A stretch of 64,000 bases of DNA from Bugula neritina (Eukaryota > Bryozoa > Gymnolaemata > Cheilostomatida > Bugulidae). The stretch covers positions 2,037,501-2,101,500 of the forward strand of contig OZ037772.1 in assembly GCA_964035545.1 (NCBI GenBank). The letters run 5' to 3'. Under the pieces are notes generated by a model, which saw only the letters and a list, made by a program, of their open reading frames with translations, was not told the DNA's origin and ran no database searches. The first letter of the stretch is position 1. Each line of letters opens with the position of its first letter. Positions 34,101 through 46,370 of this stretch are shown in pieces. The translations under genes were made by a program, and so were the position numbers.

Positions 34101-35807
34101 TCGGACACGAGGAGGTGTAGAAGTAATAAAAAGAGAAACTCTGGATACTATCAGCTCAGTGAAACAAACCAACACTACAGGGTGGTGGGAGATAATCCAA
34201 CCTGAAGGGGTGATGGTTGGCAGCTGGTATAACAGAGAGGAGAAAACAGCTGAAGTCTCACTTCTTGATCCGAACTCCTTTGAGAAGACTCGCTCTCTCT
34301 ACAAGCATTCAGTAGATAAACCCTTCACTTACTATAGAATAGCTCAGCACGACTCACTGCTCTATATTGTAGACACGAGTGAGAAACAGCTGGTAGTCTG
34401 TAACCTAGTTGACAATAAAATACAGAAGTTCCCACTTCCTGAGATGGAGTTCCCTCACCCTGTATGCATCCTCCCAGACTCAACTCTCCTCATAGGAGAC
34501 CGTACTGCAGATGGTAAAGTGAGAAGATATAAAGTGGAGAACACAACTCTCTCTCTAATGTGGGAGTTTCCTCACATCTCATATCCATCTGGTATTTCCT
34601 TTGATCCAACATCTGAACTGATTCACATCTGTACATGGGAAGGACCTCTCCTCATCCTCTCACTTGAAGGTAAATACTCTGTTTATTATAGTAAGTTTAG
34701 TTATTTTATATATAATTATGTTGTAGTAAATAATATATTTTAATAATTAACAGTAAACAACTTCCACTCATGAGATATATTATGTTATTGTTAGTATTTA
34801 TCAAGTCACTGATGTTATTTTTAGCTAAAAGTTATGTAATAAAGACTGTAACATGCTGATAGTAGATGCTATATTCTTCATCACATGACTTGTAGCTAAT
34901 AATAATATTAGTGAATAATACTGTCTCCCTGCAATAAGTTTATTTCCAGCTGCAGTAACATGCAGGATGTAAGCACAGGTAAAAGTGTGTATTATATTGT
35001 ATGGGTTTAAGGTGTACTCTGTGTAGTGTGCAGTGAGCTCTTAGTAAACTCGCTTTTTAGTCTTCCTTTCCAAGGGTTCACCTGGTAGAGTAGAGGATAG
35101 GGACTCCACACTGCTAAGTGAGTTGGTGCTGCAAGGGGTTCAAACCCACCTATCAGCGTGTCTAGTTAGTATACTATGCAAGTTTTTTACAGTAGTTTTA
35201 GAGGTGCTCAGTCTAACAACTGTACAGACTGCCAGCTACACATGAGTTATGAGTTGTAGTTTGACTTCAGTCTAGTGCTGCTGTTGTTTTGGTCATCAGA
35301 TAATTTAAATATGAATAATTTGATACTTTTTGACTGCCATTACTGAGACTATTGTAATTTGATGATGGCTGGTAGAGCAGTGTTTGCTGGTTGAACTCAA
35401 GTGGCTGTGGTTGGTTCTTGTCAAGTATTTAATATGTGATAATGTTGGAGTAGCTGCAGTAGTAGTAATAGAAGTAGACATGTGGGTGTGTTCATGCTAA
35501 GAGCCACAGGCTAAGTTTGTGAGTCAAGGTCAATGCAGTTGTATAAGGAGACACTATTTTTTATTTGAATATTTACTTCATACATATAACCTGCTTAGTT
35601 CCATCTTTAGAGGCAGTCTGTCTGTTTCTCTCAATACACACCAACTGATACAATATGATGCTATTATTTACAGGTCAACTGGTGCTTACTGTTCCCAGAG
35701 AAAGTCTTGGTGTGAGTGGCAGGGTGGGGTACATTGCTGTGTATGACAGAGACACAGTGTTTCTAGCATGTGAAGATGGTCTGAAGAGATACACAATAAA
35801 ATACTAA
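28106..35807 (+). CDS. TRIM-like RING / B-box / coiled-coil / beta-propeller protein
   Basis: Seven coding exons: 28106-28287, 31112-31292, 31490-31679, 32627-32871, 33306-33585, 33980-34669, 35674-35807. They total 1902 nt with every intron phase consistent, giving 633 residues and a stop at 35805-35807. Exon 1 is a C3HC4 RING (CGYC, LPCLHVYCMRC, CAYC), the signature of an E3 ubiquitin ligase. Exons 2 and 3 hold two B-box-like zinc modules (CDVC...FCLESQKKLCQQH and CEHH...CSKCHQIFCMRC). Exons 4 and 5 are Lys/Glu-rich coiled coil. Exons 6 and 7 form a repeat-rich region with LLYIVDTSEKQLVV and VRRYKV strands, probably an NHL-like beta-propeller for target binding. The start ATG sits in AAGATGG, just downstream of an acceptor. 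AATAAA occurs at about 35986. Introns carry transposons, but the gene looks intact. The ubiquitin target is not predictable. Confidence 0.88.
28595..29101. mobile_element. hAT-like MITE in TRIM intron 1
   Basis: Termini CAGTCATTCCCAATCT and, inverted, CAGTGGTTCCCAACCT. The flanking octamers TGTTAGAG and TGTTGAAT match only partly. Same family as 31934-32558 (shared TTCATACCAT, CCTAAAAAGCC, AAATTCCCT). The inverted CAGTGGTTCCCAACCT end is typical of hAT elements. No transposase. Confidence 0.7.
30299..31021. mobile_element. CACTG-ended MITE in TRIM intron 1
   Basis: 723 bp with inverted ends CACTGCCTTTCCAT and CACTGCGTTTCCAT and 3-bp direct repeats ATA (30296-30298 and 31022-31024). The 3-bp duplication and CACTG ends suggest the CACTA/EnSpm superfamily. 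The ends resemble those of 44018-44794 and 44884-44981. Confidence 0.75.
31934..32558. mobile_element. hAT-like MITE in TRIM intron 3
   Basis: 625 bp, flanked by perfect 8-bp repeats CTTTAACT (31926-31933 and 32559-32566). Ends CAGTAGTGTCGCACCTTC and, inverted, CAGTGGCTCCCAGCCTTA. Related to 28595-29101. Confidence 0.8.
33095..33141. other. Hairpin-forming inverted repeat in a TRIM intron
   Basis: CTGTCAATCACTC (33095-33107) and its exact complement (33129-33141), extending imperfectly on both sides to arms of about 26 bases. Confidence 0.6.
35065..35170 (+). repeat. tRNA-like sequence, possible SINE remnant
   Basis: TGGTAGAGTAG fits an internal-promoter A box and GGTTCAAACCC a B box, about 50 bases apart. 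The flanking bases do not form an acceptor stem, so this is not a working tRNA gene; a tRNA-derived SINE head is more likely. Lies in TRIM intron 6. Confidence 0.35.
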
Positions 35808-38100
35808 ACTCATCAGCTACAGTTTACTAATAATCAGCTCAGTGAGGTACTGAGAGATAAACTAGATAATATTTGTCATCAACATAATTATTTCATCACA
35901 ATTCATCAATACACACACTCTGTAATTATAGTTGGATATGAGATGTTTTACTGTATCAAATATATGTTGCTATTTTACTATCTAATAAAGTTTATTTGCT
36001 AGCGAAAATATAGTCTGTTTTCATGCCTCATTAGCTTTAGTTCAAGTTGAGTTCACTTACTAAAAAATAATCTTTACTGGAGCAGTAACTGTAAATGACT
36101 TGTCTGCGGGAGAATTTATTCACTGAATTGACATGCAGGTGCAAGTAACTCCAACATGACTAAGTAAATTTATTCCAACCATTCACAATAATATACATTC
36201 CATTGCTGTGCAAACAATAGCATTGAGTAGCCAATCAAATTGTTTCTTGTCTTGCATTCAGGAATCTGATAAATAATATATAAGACAATCAGCTAGATAT
36301 AAACACTGTATTACTCTACACATGAGCTGTCTGTGATGCAGCTGCTTTGTAAACTGTGTGTAATTTGATGAGTTTAGTTCAATTGGTTGCGGTTTAATTA
36401 TGACATGTTCACCATCATGTAATATTAGAGGACAACTCCTCTCCAGTGTGCAGTGGTAGTATACTATTAGTCAAAGGAAGTGCTCAGTATAATATAAATA
36501 GCTGACCACTCCTACACCAACACTCCTGAACACCAGGTAGACGACAAGAACTCTTGAACACCATTCAGGTTAAGGGACTCCAGGCACCTCTGATTACCAT
36601 CCAAGGCAGACGTGTTCTGGATCACAGTCTTAACTCCTCACAGACTAAGACAGGAGCCGGAGTCATCCTCACAGCCAAGCAACCCATGCCAATATACCAA
36701 CCCTAGCTGACCTGAATACTACAACTTATATATAGTATTCGGAATAACTCCAAAGTAGCATATTTCTGTTAAAATAACATTAATAATAAACAGATTAATT
36801 ATATATTTACTGATTCAATCACTATTTGAGTTTTCAAATTAAAATTCAATAAGAGACATCAGCAAGTAATAATCATATGTTATGTAATAATACATGCCAC
36901 AAAAAGGCATCACTCTAAAATTTAACAAAATGTATTAGCAGTTATCTATACTGAGATTATAATGTAATACTAATGTTGCATAAAGTATTAAACTATCAAC
37001 CCCCTCTCATATTATTATTTAACCTTTGACCTACAAACAATGATTAAATTATTTTCTTGTTGCTATACTGTCTTTTTTTTAGTTGGCTCACAGAAACAGT
37101 TTCAATCTAACAATGTAGTGTTGATACAAATCAGGGTATATAAGCTCAACAATAAAACATAAGAAATAATTATCCTCAATATCCTAAGGAATATTCCAGA
37201 GAACACTGCAGGCTGAGCTAAGATATTTTACAACTACATGCAGTTGACATATCTTCATGAATTGTGGACCATTTTGGTGTTTCTGTGTGCACAGACAAGT
37301 TGCAATGACTCCAACAGAAATTTTTTTAGTAGGTTTCAGTTCATCTTGAATATATTACAGCTTGTTGTCTTTTGGTGGAATATTATTGATGATACACTAC
37401 CTTGTTTGGCCTCAATAGTGTTGATGGTACACTACCTTGTTTGGCCTCAACAGTATTAATGGTACACTACCTTGTTTGGCCTCATTAGCCTTGCTAATAT
37501 AAAATTAAGAGCACAACTTGCAAGATTTAACTAATTTAACTTGGTTCATATTATGATGTTGATATGTTGACATTTATAACCTCTGATATATTTCTATGTT
37601 TATAACCTATCAATATGCTCTGATCTACAGTCTTTATTGTCATTCAAGGTGTTGCTCACTGCTGGTCAACCCCATTAACCCCCAACTTACTGTCTACATA
37701 AAAAACTGTCTACTCTCCCTCCATGGTACATAGCTCATACAATGTGTATAATTATTTGCTTTTGCACATTCATTACATAAAATACCAGCCATTGTGTTAA
37801 AAGTAGAGTTTTGTTGTATAGTCTCACATATTGGAACATGGCCTTAAGATTTGTAGTTTCTGAGGCTTTTATTAAGCTAATGCTGGAGAAAATTGCTAAG
37901 AATTTACTGCAGTGAATCTTTGTATAAACATTACTTATGAAATGCATATCTGTGGAATACTTGATCTACTCTGTATCATGTAAACTAACTTACACACAAG
38001 TTACATACAGCTACTACTTGATAAGGAAGTAATAGTAACAGAGTTATTGACATGAAAAAGTAAATAATATTTAAATTGTGATGACTAAGTAAGTGGATGA
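35808..38100. other. Spacer between the inverted TRIM arms
   Basis: Mostly non-coding. About 36531-36702 is a GC-richer island open for some 55 codons without ATG (LLNTIQVKGLQAPLITIQG and onward to a TAG); it could be a gene or transposon fragment that I do not recognise. A 33-bp unit (GGTACACTACCTTGTTTGGC core) repeats three times at 37385-37490. Confidence 0.35.
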
Positions 38101-38353
38101 GTCATAAACCAGTCAAAAAATAATTTCTACAAACAAACTTTATTGAGTAAATGTGACTACAGAGTCTTGACAGCATAGCAGAGTAAATATGTTACATAAT
38201 CATTACTAATCAACATCAAATACTGCATATAAACAGTGCAAGTTCTGTGGAATATATAGTATTATACTGTGAGTAGAACACAATATATTATATTTGACAT
38301 GTACTATTGATGACCTCACTGAGCTGATTATTAGTAAACTGTAGCTGATAAGT

Positions 38354-38488
38354 TTAGTATTTTATTGTGTATCTCCTCAGACCACCTTCACATGCTAGAA
38401 ACACTGTGTCTCTGTTATACACAGCAATGTCCCACACCAAGTCACTAACACCAAGACTTTCTCTGGGAATTGTTACCATCAGTTCACC
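38354..38488 (-). pseudogene. Inverted, frameshifted copy of the last TRIM exon
   Basis: Minus strand from an AG acceptor at 38489-38490 to a TAA at 38354-38356. It matches exon 7 of the TRIM-like gene almost codon for codon (IPRESLGVSD, NRDTVFLACEGGLRRYTIKY), but one extra A in the AGAGAAAAG stretch at about 38460 shifts the frame into a stop. Similarity also covers the preceding intron (35330-35670 against 38500-39095, inverted). Upstream exons are absent; the 19-bp satellite begins instead. Confidence 0.8.
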
Positions 38489-39100
38489 TTTAAAAAATAT
38501 AATGTCAGATTGAATCAGTTTGAGACAAACAGACAGACTACAGTGATATCACAACAGCTGACACAACTACATGCAAGTTTTTAGTTTCCAGTATAATATA
38601 GTAACTAAAATATATTCGATAATAATACAATAAATTTCAAATATATTTCTCACTCAGAAAGACTTCCTTTAAAGATGCAAGTAAACAGTCTATGTTGAAG
38701 ATAATAAAGTTCTACCAGTCAGTATTGAATAATTCACTGGGCTGCTCTACTGTTTACTTCCTAATAAATGACAACATGGAGAGACTCAACATAGGAATTT
38801 ACCCCCTCAGCAAATATGATTATACAGGAGAGAAGATATATAATATAAGTATTACATACATGAAGTAAATATTCTAACAGAAAATAGTGTCTCATTATAC
38901 AACTGTATTGACCTTGACCCACAAACTTAGCCTGTGACTCTTATATAGAACACACCCACATGTCTACTTCTAATAATACTGCTACTGCAGCTACTCCAAC
39001 ACTATCACATATTAAATACTTGACAAGAAAAAACCACAGCCACCTGAGTTCAACCAGCAAACACTGCTCTACCAGCCATCATCAAATTACACTAGTCTCA
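38489..39100 (-). repeat. Right arm of the inverted TRIM duplication
   Basis: Inverted counterpart of intron sequence at about 35330-35673, for example the stretch around ACCACAGCCACCTGAGTTCA at 39030 against 35390, and ATTGACCTTGACCCACAAAC at 38906 against 35520. It stops where the satellite begins. Confidence 0.75.
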
Positions 39101-39109
39101 GCAATAACT

Positions 39110-42100
39110 ACATAACATAAGATATAGCACACAATATAAGATATATTACATAATATAAGATATATTACATAATATAAGATATATTATTGCATAATATAAG
39201 ATAGATTACATAATATAAGATATATTACATGATATAATATATATTACATGATATAAGATATATTACATAATATAAGATATATTACATAATATAAGATATA
39301 TTACATAATATAAGATATATTACATAATATAAGATATATTACATAATATAAGATATATTACATGATATAAGATATAGTACATGATATAAGATATATTACA
39401 TGGTATAAGATATATCACATGATATAATATATATTACATAATATAAGATAGATTACATAATATAAGATATATTACATGATATAATATATATTACATAGTA
39501 TAAGATATATTACATGATATAAGATATATTACATAATATAAGATATATTACATAATATAATATATATTATTACATAATATAAGATAGATTACATAATATA
39601 AGATATATTACATGATATAATATATATTACATGATATAAGATATATTACATAATATAAGATATATTACATAATATAAGATATATTACATAATATAAGATA
39701 TATTACATGATATAAGATATATTACATAATATAAGATATATTACATAATATAAAATATATTACATGATATAAGATATATTACATGATATATGATATATTA
39801 CATGATATAAGATATATTACATGATATAAGATATATTACATGATATAAGATATATTACATGATACAAGATACATTACATAATATAAGATATATTACATGA
39901 TATAAGATATATCACATAATATAAGATATATTACATAATATAAGATATATTATTACATAATATAAGATAGATTACATAATATAAGATATATTACATAATA
40001 TAAGATATATTACATGATATAAGATATATTACATAATATAAGATATATTACATAATATAAGATATATTACATGATATAAGATATATCACATAATATAAGA
40101 TATATTACATAATATAAGATATATTATTACATAATATAAGATAGATTACATAATATAAGATATATTACATAATATAAGATATATTACATGATATAAGATA
40201 TATTACATAATATAAGATATATTACATAATATAAGATATATTACATGATATAAGATATAGTACATGATATAAGATATATTACATGATATAAGATATATCA
40301 CATGATATAATATATATTACACAATATAAGATATATTACATAGTATAAGATATATTACATGATATAAGATATATTACATAATATAAGATATATTACATAA
40401 TATAATATATATTATTACATAATATAAGATAGATTACATAATATAAGATATATTACATGATATAATATATATTACATGATATAAGATATATTACATAATA
40501 TAGGATATATTACATGATATGAGATATATTACATGATATAAGATATATTACATAATATAAGATATATTACATAATATAAGATATATTACATGATATAAGA
40601 TATATTACATGATATAAGATATATCACATAACATAAGATATATTACATGATATAAGATATATTACATAATATAAGATATATTACATGATATAAGATATAT
40701 TACATGATATAAGATATATCACATAATATAAGATATATTACATAATATAAGATATATTATTACATAATATAAGATAGATTGCATAATATAAGATATATTA
40801 CATAATATAAGACATATTACATGATATATGATATATTACATGATATAAGATATATTACATAATATAAGATATATTACATGATATCAGATATATTACATGA
40901 TATAAGATATATTACATAATATAAGATATATTACATGATATAATATATATTACATGATATAAGATATATTACATAATATAGGATATATTACATGATATGA
41001 GATATATTACATGATATAAGATATATTACATAATATAAGATATATTACATGATATAAGATATATCACATAATATAAGATATATTACATGATATAAGATAT
41101 ATCACATAACATAAGATATATTACATGATATAAGATATATTACATAATATAAGATATATTACATGATATAAGATATATTACATGATATAAGATATATCAC
41201 ATAATATAAGATATATTACATAATATAAGATATATTATTACATAATATAAGATAGATTGCATAATATAAGATATATTACATAATATAAGACATATTACAT
41301 GATATATGATACATTACATGATATAAGATATATTACATAATATAAGATATATTACATGATATAAGATATATTACATGATATAAGATATATTACATAATAT
41401 AAGATATATTACATGATATCAGATATATTACATGATATAAGATATATTACATGATATAAGATATATTACATAATATAAGATATATTACATAATATAAGAT
41501 ATATTACATGATATAAGATATATTACATAATATAAGATATATTACATGATATAAGATATATTACATGATATAAGATATATTACATGATATAAGATATATT
41601 ACATAATATAAGATAGATTACATAATATAAGATATATTACATAATATAAGATATATTACATGATATAAGATATATTACATAATATAAGATATATCACATG
41701 ATATAAGATATATTACATGATATAAGATATATCACATGATATAAGATATATCACATAATATAGGATATATTACATAATATAAGATATATTACATAATATG
41801 AGATATATTACATAATACAAGATATATTGCATAATATAAGCTATATTACATGATATCAGATATATTACATGATATAAGATATATTACATAATATAATATA
41901 TATTACATAATATAAGATATGTCACATAATATAAGATATATTACATGATATAAGATATATTACATAATATAAGATATATTACATAATATAAGATATATTA
42001 CATGATATAAGATATATTACATGATATCAGATATATTACATAATATAAGATATATTACATGATATAAGATATATTACATAATATAAGATATATTACATAA

Positions 42101-42655
42101 TATAAGATATATTACATGATATAAGATATATTACATAATATAAGATATATCACATAATATAAGATATATCACATGATATAAGATATATTACATAATATAA
42201 GATATATTACATAATATAAGATATATTACATGATATAAGATATATTACATAATATAGGATATATTACATAATATAAGATATATTACATAATATAAGATAT
42301 ATTACATAATATAAGATATATTACATAATATAAGATATATTACATGATATAAGATATATTACATGATATCAGATATATTACATAATATAAGATATATTAC
42401 ATGATATAAGATATATTACATAATATAGGATATATTACATAATATAAGATATATCACATAATATAAGATATATCACATGATATAAGATATATTACATAAT
42501 ATAAGATATATTACATAATATAAGATATATTACATGATATAAGATATATTACATAATATAGGATATATTACATAATATAAGATATATTACATAATATAAG
42601 ATATATTACATAATATAAGATATATTACATAATATAAGATATATTACATTACAAT
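39110..42655. repeat. 3.5-kb satellite of 19-bp units
   Basis: Roughly 185 head-to-tail copies of AAGATATATTACATAATAT. The variable position ACATAATA/ACATGATA and rarer TAGATTAC, TATATCAC and TTATTACAT variants recur in ordered groups, which shows higher-order duplication of several hundred bases. No other sequence interrupts it. Confidence 0.97.
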
Positions 42656-42819
42656 ACATTACACAATGTTCAGAGTTGTCTTCTCTGACAAACTGAAACT
42701 GGGTTAATTTACTCAAAGGAAATGTCTAGTCCGTGAACAAAAGAAAGTAAATTATCAATAAGTAGTTAGAGAAATGTAGCTCGCTGCTTTACTATAAAGG
42801 AGAAGAGAAAGTTGGAGGT

Positions 42820-43852
42820 GTGTACATACTCAATATATACTCAATATCTACTCAATATATACTCAATACATACTCAATACATACTCGATATATACTCAGT
42901 ATATACTTAATATATACTCAATACGTACTCAATTTAAACTCAATACATACTCAATATATACTCAATACATACTCAATATATACTCAATATATACTCAATA
43001 CATACTCAATATATACTCAGTATATACTCAGTATATACTTAATATATACTCAATATATATTCAATACATACTCAATACATACTCAATACATACTCAATAT
43101 ATACTCAATACATACTCAATACATACTCAATATATACTCAATACATACTTAATACATACTCAATACATACTCAATACATACTCAATATATACTCAATACA
43201 TACTCAATATATACTCAATATATACTCAATATATACTCAATATATACTCAGTATATACTTAATATATACTCAATATATACTCAATACATACTCAATACAT
43301 ACTCAATATATACTTAATATATACTCAATACATACTCAATATATACTCAATATATACTCAATATATACTCAATACATACTCAATATATACTCAATACGTA
43401 CTCAATATATACTCAATACATACTCAATATATACTCAATACATACTCAATACATACTCAATATATACTCAATATATACTCAGTATATACTTAATATATAC
43501 TCAATATATACTCAATACATACTCAATACATACTCAATATATACTTAATATATACTCAATACATACTCAATATATACTCAATATATACTCAATATATACT
43601 CAATACATACTCAATATATACTCAATACGTACTCAATATATACTCAATACATACTCAATATATACTCAATACATACTCAATACATACTCAATATATACTC
43701 AATACATACTCAGTATATACTCAATATATACTCAATACATACTCAATATATACTCAATACATACTCAATACATACCCAATACATACTCAATACATACTCA
43801 ATATAATATACTCAATATATACTCAATACATACTCAACATATACTTGAGCTG
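42820..43852. repeat. 11-bp tandem array
   Basis: About 94 units of TATATACTCAA / CATACTCAATA. Segments near 43190-43440 and 43440-43700 repeat each other, so blocks of about 250 bp have been duplicated. The Tyr/Ser/Ile-rich frame across it is an artefact. Confidence 0.95.
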
Positions 43853-43871
43853 TCAGATGAAAGAGATTTAC

Positions 43872-45544
43872 CCTGGCTAAGACTGATGACATCTGGATGT
43901 ACGTTAAACTTCATTGCTGCCTTTGACAGCGCTTCATGATAGGATCTGCCAGTTACCCAGTAGTTGTTGTCACTAAACTATGTAAAATATATAGAGGTCA
44001 AGAGGTCACTGGACTATCACGGGCTTTCCATGTATCGATCTCAGATCGATCTCACTGAGATCGATCTGAGAAATGTACTCAGATCGATCGTTTTTCCATG
44101 AGAGTGTCAGATCGATCTCGCGAAGTTGCCTCCTCTTAAGTGAAGGATACTTGAAAAGTATATTTTGTTTACCTATTTGAGTGATTAAAGCTACCACTGT
44201 TGAAAAAAAGATGGTCGTAGTCTAAAATTTAATCCCAGCTATAAAATATATGCAGCAAAGCTTTCAGGGTACGGTAATTTGGCCAATTTAAAATAATTAA
44301 TTTTAATTTTTTAGCTAGACAGCTTATATAAAATTAATGGCTGTCTTGCAGATTATTAATAAACTTACAGGACTGTTAGGCTTTAAATTACAAAGAAAAT
44401 AGGTAATGAAACTAAGTTTTAATAGTCATTTAAATTCAATTTAAATTTTCCCATTTTTTTTGCCTTCTACTGCATATAATTGAGTTTCCTTAATCATTGT
44501 GCTGAAAGTCAAAATTTTGGCATCTGAAAAGGTGGCTATCATAATTGTTTAATACTTTGCTTATTAATTATCAACAAGTTATCATTTTTATTAGCAGACA
44601 ACATTGTAGCGAGCAGTCTTTTTCTACTTCTCAGATCGATCTGGCGTCTTTCCATGGTCTTATTGACATGAGATCGATCTGAGTTCGAGCTCCACAGACC
44701 GACCAGCTCAGAACGATGGAGATCGATCTTTGGCGTCTTTCCATGGATCGATCTCGTCGAGATCGATCTGAGATCGGTACATGGAAAGCTGGTGTATGTA
44801 CAAAATATAAAGGTCAAGAGACTATGTAAAATATACAGATGTCAAGAGGTCACTGAGCTATGATGAACAATGTACAATATAATCACAGGCTTTCCATGGA
44901 CGACTGAGATCGATCTTTGATGTCTTTTCATGGAGCGATCTCACCAATATAGATCTGAGATCGATCCATGGAAAGCCAGTGAAAGGGTCACACCCACTCC
45001 AGAAATGGCCACACCCACTCCGGAAAGAGCCACACCCACTCTAGAAAGGCCACACCTATTCCAGAAAAGGCCACATTAAAGGGAATTCATAGTTTATCAA
45101 CATAAACAGAGTCTGTGGTGAATATTAGGTCTGTGCTAAACCCACTTGCTTTCTGTATAAATAACACAAGACAAGATGAAGAATGAGTCATACCTCAGCC
45201 TTAGGTTGCCCCTGGATCTGCACAAAGTAGGCTGGTACTCTGTGCCCCCACCATAGCTGTCTGGAGATACACCAGTCCCTGGAGTTCCTCGGCCATTTGT
45301 ACCAAGTGACTGTGTGATAGTCTGGTATGATCTTTAGCTTGCCTGATTCTACTACCTGCAGTATACATACTATGCTATATATACTATACTATAGATATAC
45401 TATACTATAGATATACTATACAGTACTAATATATATACTATATACAGTACTAATATATTATATACTATACAGTACTAATATATACACTATACAGTACTAA
45501 TATATATACTATACACAGTACTAATATATATACTATGCACAGTA

Positions 45545-45603
<59 letters not shown>

Positions 45604-45748
45604 CAGTACTAATATTAATACTACACAGTACTAATATATTATATACTATACAGTACTAATATATTATATACTATACAGTACTAATATATATACTATACAG
45701 TACTAATATATACACTATACAGTACTAATATATATACTATGCACAGTA

Positions 45749-45831
<83 letters not shown>

Positions 45832-46093
45832 ACTACACAGTACTAATATATTATATACTATACAGTACTAATATATATACTATACAATACTAATATATAT
45901 ATACTATACAGTACTAATATATATACTATACAGTACTAATATACATACTATACAGTACTAATATATATACTATACAGTACTAATATATATACTATACAAT
46001 ACTAATATATATATATACTATACAGTACTAATATATATACTATACAGTACTAATATATATACTATACAGTACTAATACATATACTATACAGTA

Positions 46094-46162
<69 letters not shown>

Positions 46163-46307
46163 CAGTACTAATATTAATACTACACAGTACTAATATATTA
46201 TATACTATACAGTACTAATATATTATATACTATACAGTACTAATATATATACTATACAGTACTAATATATACACTATACAGTACTAATATATATACTATG
46301 CACAGTA

Positions 46308-46370
<63 letters not shown>

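Noticed and set aside
35065-35170. tRNA gene
   Set aside because: A- and B-box-like words are present but no acceptor stem or proper anticodon arm forms; kept only as a possible SINE remnant.
39110-42655. CRISPR-like regularity of 19-bp units
   Set aside because: Units are head-to-tail with no unique spacers, and the genome is eukaryotic; it is satellite DNA.
42820-43152. 110-codon Tyr/Ser/Ile/Leu frame
   Set aside because: Product of the 11-bp tandem array; no start context or motif.
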